Below are positions 5,176-8,784 of a stretch of DNA of 8,784 bases, piece by piece (the stretch's first letter is position 1; each line of letters opens with the position of its first letter). The notes under the pieces were generated by a model, which saw only the letters and a program-made list of their open reading frames with translations, had not been told where the DNA came from and did not search any database. Source of the stretch: Oscillospiraceae bacterium (GTDB taxonomy: Bacteria; Bacillota; Clostridia; Oscillospirales; Ruminococcaceae); contig WRLS01000087.1 in assembly GCA_009776345.1 (NCBI GenBank), positions 1 to 8,784 on the forward strand, read 5' to 3'. Position numbers and translations under genes: made by a program.

Positions 5176-6285
5176 GTGATAATAGGCATACCGAAAGAAA
5201 TAAAGGCGCAGGAAAACAGGGTCGCCGTGCTTCCGTCCGGGGTTATGAGCTTTACAGAAGCGGGCCATACGGTTTATGCGGAAAAAAACGCGGGGGTAGG
5301 CAGCGGCTTTTCCGATGAGGAATATGTCCGCGCGGGGGCGGTAATCCTTGACACGCCGCGGGAGGTGTACGCGGCCGCCGAAATGATATATAAAGTAAAG
5401 GAGCCGATCGCGCCCGAATACCCTTACCTGCGCGAGGGGCAGATTTTATTCGCGTACCTGCATCTCGCGCCGGATACAGAGCAGACCCGGGCGCTTGTAA
5501 AATCCGGCGTTACAGGCATTGCGTATGAAACCGTACAGCTCGGCGATGGCTCTTTGCCGCTTCTCGCGCCGATGAGCGAGGTCGCTGGGCGGATGTCTGT
5601 GCAGGTCGGGGCATATCTGCTGCAAAAAATAAATAACGGGAGCGGCGTGCTTCTCGGCGGCGTGACGGGGGTAGAGCCCGGCCACGTCGTGATTATCGGC
5701 GGCGGCGCGGTGGGCTTGAACGCCGCTAAAATGGCTGTGGGGCTTGGCGCGCGCGTGACGATCCTGGATCTGTCAATGGCGCGCTTGACTTATCTCAACG
5801 ACATTCTCCCCGCGGGCGTGGTTACTCTGGCGTCAAACGGCTACAATATCGCAAAATCCGTATCGGAGGCCGATTTGCTTATCGGCGCGGTGCTTCTTCC
5901 CGGGGAAAAAACAGGCAAGCTGGTCACGGAGCAAATGATAAAAACCATGCGCCCGGGTTCGGTCGTCGTCGATGTGGACATAGACCAGGGCGGCTGTATA
6001 GAAACAATCGACAGGCTGACAAACCACGAGAACCCGTATTTCATAAAGCACGGCGTTGTGCATTACTCCGTGCCGAATATGCCGGGGGCTGTCCCGCGCA
6101 CCTCGACCTTTGCGCTGTCCAACGCGACAATGCCGTATGCGCTGTACCTGGCGAACCTCGGCCTTGAAAAAGCCCTGCGCGAAAGCCCGCCGCTGCTCTG
6201 CGGGCTGAATGTATACAAGGGCAAAATCACAAACAAAGCCGTCGCGCGGGCACAGGGGCTGGAATATGAGCCGGTGGAATTTTAA
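5176..6285 (+). CDS. ald: Alanine dehydrogenase
   Basis: This cytoplasmic enzyme reversibly converts L-alanine, NAD+ and water to pyruvate, ammonia and NADH. The 369-residue length is normal for the family. Starting at GTG 5176 gives the standard numbering exactly: Arg15, catalytic Lys75 (KVKEP), catalytic His96 (YLHLA), NAD-ribose-binding Asp198 and Asp270 (IDQGG). The start MIIGIPKEIK also matches relatives. The Rossmann motif is GGGAVGLNAAKMAVGLGA (175-192), and TSTFALSNATMPYA near the C-terminus is a family signature. The residue at 268 is Asp, where the homologues I recall mostly have a small residue (DVAIDQGG); this is two positions from catalytic Asp270. The gene has a consensus promoter and a very short leader, and its last 20 bp overlap ispE. 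Its position away from sporulation or amino acid genes says little about its role; catabolic use of alanine or ammonia assimilation are both possible. Confidence 0.95.
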   Translation: MIIGIPKEIKAQENRVAVLPSGVMSFTEAGHTVYAEKNAGVGSGFSDEEYVRAGAVILDTPREVYAAAEMIYKVKEPIAPEYPYLREGQILFAYLHLAPDTEQTRALVKSGVTGIAYETVQLGDGSLPLLAPMSEVAGRMSVQVGAYLLQKINNGSGVLLGGVTGVEPGHVVIIGGGAVGLNAAKMAVGLGARVTILDLSMARLTYLNDILPAGVVTLASNGYNIAKSVSEADLLIGAVLLPGEKTGKLVTEQMIKTMRPGSVVVDVDIDQGGCIETIDRLTNHENPYFIKHGVVHYSVPNMPGAVPRTSTFALSNATMPYALYLANLGLEKALRESPPLLCGLNVYKGKITNKAVARAQGLEYEPVEF

Positions 6286-7171
6286 GCACGATAAAGCGTC
6301 CGTCCGCTCCCCGGGAAAAATCAATTTGACCTTGGATATCACCGGGAAAAGGTCGGACGGCTATCATAATATAGAATCTGTAATGCACAGCATCGGCTTG
6401 TGCGATACCGTCAGCTTGAACTTTTGCGGCGGCGGGCAAATCCGCGTTTCCTGCCCGCACCCCGATGTGCCGGAGGATGAGGATAACATCGCATACAGGG
6501 CGGCGGAGCTGTTTTTTTCGCGCATGGAAATACCGATGCGCGGCCTGCATCTGCATATAGAAAAAGCCCTGCCGGTACAGGCGGGGCTTGCGGGCGGGAG
6601 CGCAAACGCCGCCGCCGTGCTTGTCGGGCTGGACTTTATGTGCGGGACGGATCTGACTCTCGAAAAGCTGATGGCGCTTGGCGCGGAGCTTGGCGCGGAT
6701 GTACCGTTTTGCATCGCGGGGGGCTGTAAGCTCGCCCGCGGAAAAGGCGAATTGCTAACAGACATTACGGGGCTTCCGCCCTGCACACTGCTGATCGCAA
6801 AGCCAAAAGACGGGGTAAGTACAGGACAGGCGTTCGCACAATACGCAAAATACAACGGCACACTTCGCCGCCCTGATAATCCCGCAATGCTCCGCGCATT
6901 AGAAAGCGGCGTTTTAGCCGAAATCGGGAAATACATGATAAATGTTTTCGAGCAGCTTGTCCCGATCCCGGAAGTGCGGGAAATAAAAAAAGCCATGCTC
7001 GCCAACGGTGCCGAAGGCGCTGCCATGACCGGAAGCGGGAGCGCCGCCGCCGGTATCTTCGCCGAGGAAAGCGCGGCGCGTTTTTGCGGCTCGCGGCTGA
7101 AAAACACAGCGGCGGAAATTTTTATCACAAGCCCATGCCAATACGGCGCGGAGGTTATCCGCGCTATTTAA
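6266..7171 (+). CDS. ispE: 4-diphosphocytidyl-2-C-methyl-D-erythritol kinase
   Basis: This GHMP-family kinase phosphorylates CDP-methylerythritol with ATP in the MEP route to isoprenoid precursors. The 301-residue protein has all three family motifs: SPGKINLTLDI with Lys18 followed by RSDGYHNI (29-36), the ATP-binding loop AGLAGGSANAA (106-116), and MTGSGSAAAGIF (254-265). LGADVPF (143-149) carries the expected catalytic Asp145. The start is the ATG at 6266, with AGGGG 7 bases upstream inside the end of ald; the frame is open further upstream (ATG at 6209), but that would add 19 residues coded within ald and lacking homology to the family. It overlaps ald by 20 bp, suggesting translational coupling and expression from the ald promoter. 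Its end overlaps the convergent acyltransferase gene by 8 bp. It appears functional. Confidence 0.95.
   Translation: MSRWNFKHDKASVRSPGKINLTLDITGKRSDGYHNIESVMHSIGLCDTVSLNFCGGGQIRVSCPHPDVPEDEDNIAYRAAELFFSRMEIPMRGLHLHIEKALPVQAGLAGGSANAAAVLVGLDFMCGTDLTLEKLMALGAELGADVPFCIAGGCKLARGKGELLTDITGLPPCTLLIAKPKDGVSTGQAFAQYAKYNGTLRRPDNPAMLRALESGVLAEIGKYMINVFEQLVPIPEVREIKKAMLANGAEGAAMTGSGSAAAGIFAEESAARFCGSRLKNTAAEIFITSPCQYGAEVIRAI
7146..7164 (+). terminator. Candidate terminator hairpin at the end of ispE
   Basis: GCGCGGA (7146-7152) pairs perfectly with TCCGCGC (7158-7164) around a five-base loop, followed on the plus strand by TATTTAAACTT. The stem lies in the final codons of ispE and its last base is the first base of the minus-strand gene's stop codon. 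The T-tract is weak and interrupted on the plus strand and absent on the minus strand, so termination is plausible only for the ald-ispE transcript. Confidence 0.35.
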
Positions 7172-7934
7172 ACTTGTCAATCAAATAGAACACGCCGTAC
7201 ATCAGCCCGTATAATACAGGCTGGTGCAAAATATAAATCAGCAGCGTATGCTTCCCTATACGCCCGAGAAAACGGCACCGCGGGCGGTAGAAAAACCATG
7301 GCGTGCTGCCCTCACGGAAAGCCGTGCCGATATATGCCCCCGCGAAAAACAAAAAAGCCCAAGGCAGCAGCGGGAAATAATCCGCCGAATAAAACCCGGA
7401 ATGCGGGAACCCGAGGAAAAACGTATACGGACTGCTGTATAAAACCGCGGGAAGCCGAAAAAGCTCAAGCCCGAAAATCCCCAAATGCCCTTTCGGCACG
7501 CCCCACGACACCGCAAAAAGCGCAAGGCAAACCACAAGCCCCAAAAACCCGGAAACCCTGTCTATTTTCCCCGCCGGGTTCATAATGCCGTAAAGGACCA
7601 TGCAAAGCCCCAGCATATGCAGCACGCCGAATAATATAATCTGCCCGGGCATAAAATACCACGTCGCCAAGCTCATGCCCATCGCGACCGCGAAAACAAA
7701 CAGCCCGCGTTTTATATTCCCCCGCGAAAACCTGCACGAAATGCCCGCAAGCGTAATAAACCCGCAGCAGATAAAAAGCTGGAGCGCATTAAGGGGCGCG
7801 CTGTAAAACGGGATTGGCACGCCGAATAAAAACGTAAGGTTATACAGCCCGTGATAAATAACCATGAGGACGAGGCAAAGCCCCCTCAGCTCGTCGAGAA
7901 GCACGACCCTTTGCCCTGTACCGCGTGAACGCAT
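7164..7934 (-). CDS. DUF1624/HGSNAT-type membrane acyltransferase family protein
   Basis: The 256-residue protein is almost entirely hydrophobic, with about seven membrane helices. It matches the bacterial DUF1624 family, related to the catalytic domain of heparan-alpha-glucosaminide N-acetyltransferase, which moves acetyl groups from acetyl-CoA across a membrane onto sugars. Diagnostic blocks are LDELRGLCLVLMVIYHGLYNL (roughly residues 13-33, with His28), LAGISCRFSR (62-71), FGVLHMLGL (102-110), FPLLPWAFLFFAGAYIG (187-203) and IYILHQPVLYG (233-243). The conserved histidines 28, 106 and 237 are candidates for catalysis or binding. I chose ATG 7934 because GAGGGGG lies 7 bases upstream; a TTG at 7958 would add 8 residues and has no site of its own. 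The gene follows the lipoprotein gene by 24 bp. The acceptor is unknown; a surface polysaccharide or teichoic-acid-like polymer is a guess. Confidence 0.85.
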   Translation of the reverse strand: MRSRGTGQRVVLLDELRGLCLVLMVIYHGLYNLTFLFGVPIPFYSAPLNALQLFICCGFITLAGISCRFSRGNIKRGLFVFAVAMGMSLATWYFMPGQIILFGVLHMLGLCMVLYGIMNPAGKIDRVSGFLGLVVCLALFAVSWGVPKGHLGIFGLELFRLPAVLYSSPYTFFLGFPHSGFYSADYFPLLPWAFLFFAGAYIGTAFREGSTPWFFYRPRCRFLGRIGKHTLLIYILHQPVLYGLMYGVFYLIDKFK

Positions 7935-7941
7935 TTGCCCG

Positions 7942-7948
7942 CCCCCTC
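7942..7948 (-). promoter_or_regulatory. Ribosome binding site fixing the acyltransferase start
   Basis: GAGGGGG on the minus strand ends 7 bases before the ATG at 7934, which favours this start over the TTG at 7958 that abuts the stop codon of the preceding gene. Confidence 0.65.
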
Positions 7949-7958
7949 TGTTTTGCAA

Positions 7959-8492
7959 TTACTGCGGTATATAGCTGTCTATAACCGCCCTTGCGTTATC
8001 ATTGTCCGAAGTCATCAGCATTATGACATACTCGCCCTGGTCATAGATTATAGCGTCCTGCGCGATGCCGTGCGCGCCCAGTATATTATAGTTTACAAAC
8101 TCCGCCACGCGCCTGTCCCTGTAGAAATACAGCGCCGCGCGCAAATTCTCCCTAAGTGAAGCGTATGGCTTGATTATCGCGATATCCGCAAGCCCGTAGC
8201 GCGGGTCGGACCGGTAAAAATACGCTTCGGTGAAATACGCGGGCTCCACCCCGGCAACTTCCCTTATCTGGTCATCATCCAGCTTCCTCGCCGAAAACTC
8301 CTCAAAGGAGCTGTAAATTTCCGCAGCCGCGGCTTCGGGCTCCGCTTCCTCCGCCACCCTGCGCGCGGGGCCGCGGTCTTCTTCATCCGGCGCGGGGACA
8401 GGCGTGCTACCGCCCGCCGCATCCCCCAAACAGCCCGGGGCGGCCATAATCAGCGCCGCGCACAATATAATCGCCGGGAGCTTTATATTCAT
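7959..8492 (-). CDS. DUF4358 domain lipoprotein
   Basis: The 177-residue protein begins MNIKLPAIILCAALIMAAPGC, a typical lipoprotein signal peptide with Cys21 as the lipid-modified residue, although the APGC box is not the best consensus. A disordered linker rich in P, E and A (about 25-60) leads to a folded domain (about 65-175) that fits DUF4358: LADIAIIKPY (101-110) and DAIIYDQGEYVIMLMTSDNDNARAVI (starting at 146) are its usual blocks. DUF4358 proteins have no established activity. The ATG at 8492 has AAGGGG 12 bases upstream, a rather long spacing; the in-frame ATG at 8522 has no site and would put ten charged residues before the signal. A promoter with a 17-base spacer lies at 8555-8583. 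The acyltransferase gene starts 24 bp downstream, so the two are likely co-transcribed and may act together at the outer face of the membrane. Confidence 0.82.
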   Translation of the reverse strand: MNIKLPAIILCAALIMAAPGCLGDAAGGSTPVPAPDEEDRGPARRVAEEAEPEAAAAEIYSSFEEFSARKLDDDQIREVAGVEPAYFTEAYFYRSDPRYGLADIAIIKPYASLRENLRAALYFYRDRRVAEFVNYNILGAHGIAQDAIIYDQGEYVIMLMTSDNDNARAVIDSYIPQ

Positions 8493-8548
8493 ACGGATTT
8501 CGATCCCCTTTTTTCCGGGCATAAAACATTTGGCAAAAATACAAGCCC

Positions 8549-8564
8549 ATGCTAACAATAGCAT
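8549..8564. promoter_or_regulatory. Candidate operator, inverted repeat over the lipoprotein promoter
   Basis: ATGCTA (8549-8554) and TAGCAT (8559-8564) form a perfect 6-4-6 inverted repeat that covers the -10 box of the minus-strand promoter. Its position suits repressor binding; a weak hairpin at the very start of the transcript is the alternative. Confidence 0.4.
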
Positions 8565-8583
8565 AAATTGCCGTGACGGTCAA
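8555..8583 (-). promoter_or_regulatory. Probable sigma-A promoter for the lipoprotein-acyltransferase pair
   Basis: On the minus strand TTGACC (8578-8583) is followed after 17 bases by TATTGT (8555-8560), with TGC directly before the -10 box giving an extended -10. Transcription would begin near 8548, with a leader of about 56 bases before the ATG at 8492. Confidence 0.65.
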
Positions 8584-8591
8584 GCTTAGCC

Positions 8592-8692
8592 GGGTTTCAG
8601 GTTTCGGGAAATAAGGATTCAGGAAAGGACGGCACGACAATTTTCTTCCTTTCCTGTATCCTGAAACCTGAATCCTAAATCCTGCCGAAGGC
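8592..8692. repeat. Heptamer-built imperfect palindrome, right copy
   Basis: Read on the minus strand this is the same element as 177-286: GCCTTCGGCAGG, heptamers of the CAGGATT/TAGGATT/CAGGTTT type, the core GTCGTGCCGTCC (8627-8638), then CCTGAAT and CCTTATTT units. The left part of the array is one heptamer shorter than in the other copy and the units are partly reordered. The core and the following 30-odd bases are almost unchanged. It lies just upstream of the minus-strand promoter at 8555-8583. Confidence 0.8.
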
Positions 8693-8705
8693 ACGCCACT
8701 ATCTT

Positions 8706-8732
8706 GCCCCCTTCGCGCGCGAAAAGGGGGGC
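8706..8732. repeat. G/C hairpin with palindromic TTCGCGCGCGAA centre
   Basis: GCCCCC (8706-8711) and GGGGGGC (8726-8732) can pair around the self-complementary TTCGCGCGCGAA (8712-8723), with a two-A bulge. No T-run follows in a usable position on either strand. Confidence 0.6.
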
Positions 8733-8756
8733 GCCCCCCCCCGGCGGGGGGGGGCG
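8732..8756. repeat. 11-bp stem of nine-C and nine-G runs
   Basis: CG plus nine Cs (8732-8742) and nine Gs plus CG (8746-8756) pair perfectly around the loop GGC. Run lengths this long are error-prone in sequencing, so the exact counts are uncertain. Confidence 0.55.
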
Positions 8757-8784
8757 TCTCCCCGCCTGCCCCCCCCCGGCACCC

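Larger units (their letters stand above)
8584..8784. other. Gene-free right end, repeats and G/C homopolymers
   Basis: No gene is seen here. The stretch holds the inverted heptamer palindrome (8592-8692), a G/C hairpin at 8706-8732, a second made of nine-base C and G runs at 8732-8756, and a nine-C run at 8769-8777. GTCTCCCCG at 8756-8764 also occurs at 11-19. Short open frames across it read through repeats and have no sign of coding. Confidence 0.7.

Noticed and set aside
4311..5318. 335-codon plus-strand open frame opposite the ABC ATPase
   Set aside because: It is antisense to a gene with every ATPase motif intact, crosses the divergent promoter and runs out of frame into ald; GC-rich genes often leave such open antisense frames.
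6209..6265. Upstream ATG of the ispE frame at 6209
   Set aside because: It would add 19 residues coded wholly within ald, and the ATG at 6266 has AGGGG at the right distance.
6364..7128. 254-codon minus-strand open frame
   Set aside because: It is antisense to ispE, whose kinase motifs are intact, and is low-complexity in serine, alanine and proline as expected of a shadow frame.
7935..7958. TTG at 7958 as the acyltransferase start
   Set aside because: It abuts the stop of the previous gene, has no clear ribosome site and adds a non-conserved stretch; the ATG at 7934 has an excellent site.
8407..8694. 95-codon minus-strand open frame at the right end
   Set aside because: It reads through the heptamer repeat and then the lipoprotein gene in another frame, so it is not a credible gene.

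Overview
The window looks like chromosomal DNA of a Gram-positive, anaerobic Clostridia-type bacterium, perhaps Oscillospiraceae-like. The evidence is G-rich Shine-Dalgarno sites of the AGGGG/GGAGG type, a sigma-A promoter that matches the consensus exactly, a GTG start, a DUF4358 lipoprotein (a family found mostly in Clostridia), and the gene order GldA-like / GldF-like / GldG-like / DUF4340 that is common there. Coding sequence is GC-rich, but isoleucine ATA is used often. I would not name a genus. No transposase, integrase, phage gene, tRNA, rRNA or CRISPR array is visible.

Layout. 1-294 has no gene and holds a 10-bp stem-loop, a multi-hairpin repeat and a palindromic array of 7-base units. 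295-5036 is a four-gene minus-strand operon, transcribed from about 5050 leftward: ABC ATPase, ABC-2 permease, GldG-like extracytoplasmic protein, DUF4340 protein. A second copy of the multi-hairpin repeat lies inside this operon, between the ATPase and permease genes. 5037-5175 is a divergent promoter region. 5176-7171 holds two overlapping plus-strand genes, ald (alanine dehydrogenase) and ispE (isoprenoid precursor kinase). 7164-8492 holds two minus-strand genes, a DUF4358 lipoprotein and a DUF1624/HGSNAT-type membrane acyltransferase, whose end overlaps the end of ispE by 8 bp. 8493-8784 holds a promoter, an inverted copy of the left-hand heptamer element and G/C-homopolymer hairpins.

How the genes work together. 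The four-gene operon probably makes one membrane complex: an ATPase and six-helix permease in the membrane, with two anchored proteins outside it. Its substrate cannot be read from the sequence. Ald links alanine to pyruvate and ammonia with NAD. IspE is a housekeeping kinase of the MEP pathway. The lipoprotein and acyltransferase pair may act together on a cell-surface polymer, but that is inference.

The least ordinary content is not a protein system but the repeat architecture. Two modular hairpin repeats in opposite orientation have matching arms that changed together. Heptamer-built palindromes bracket all eight genes in inverted orientation. One repeat splits an operon. The eight proteins themselves belong to recognisable families.
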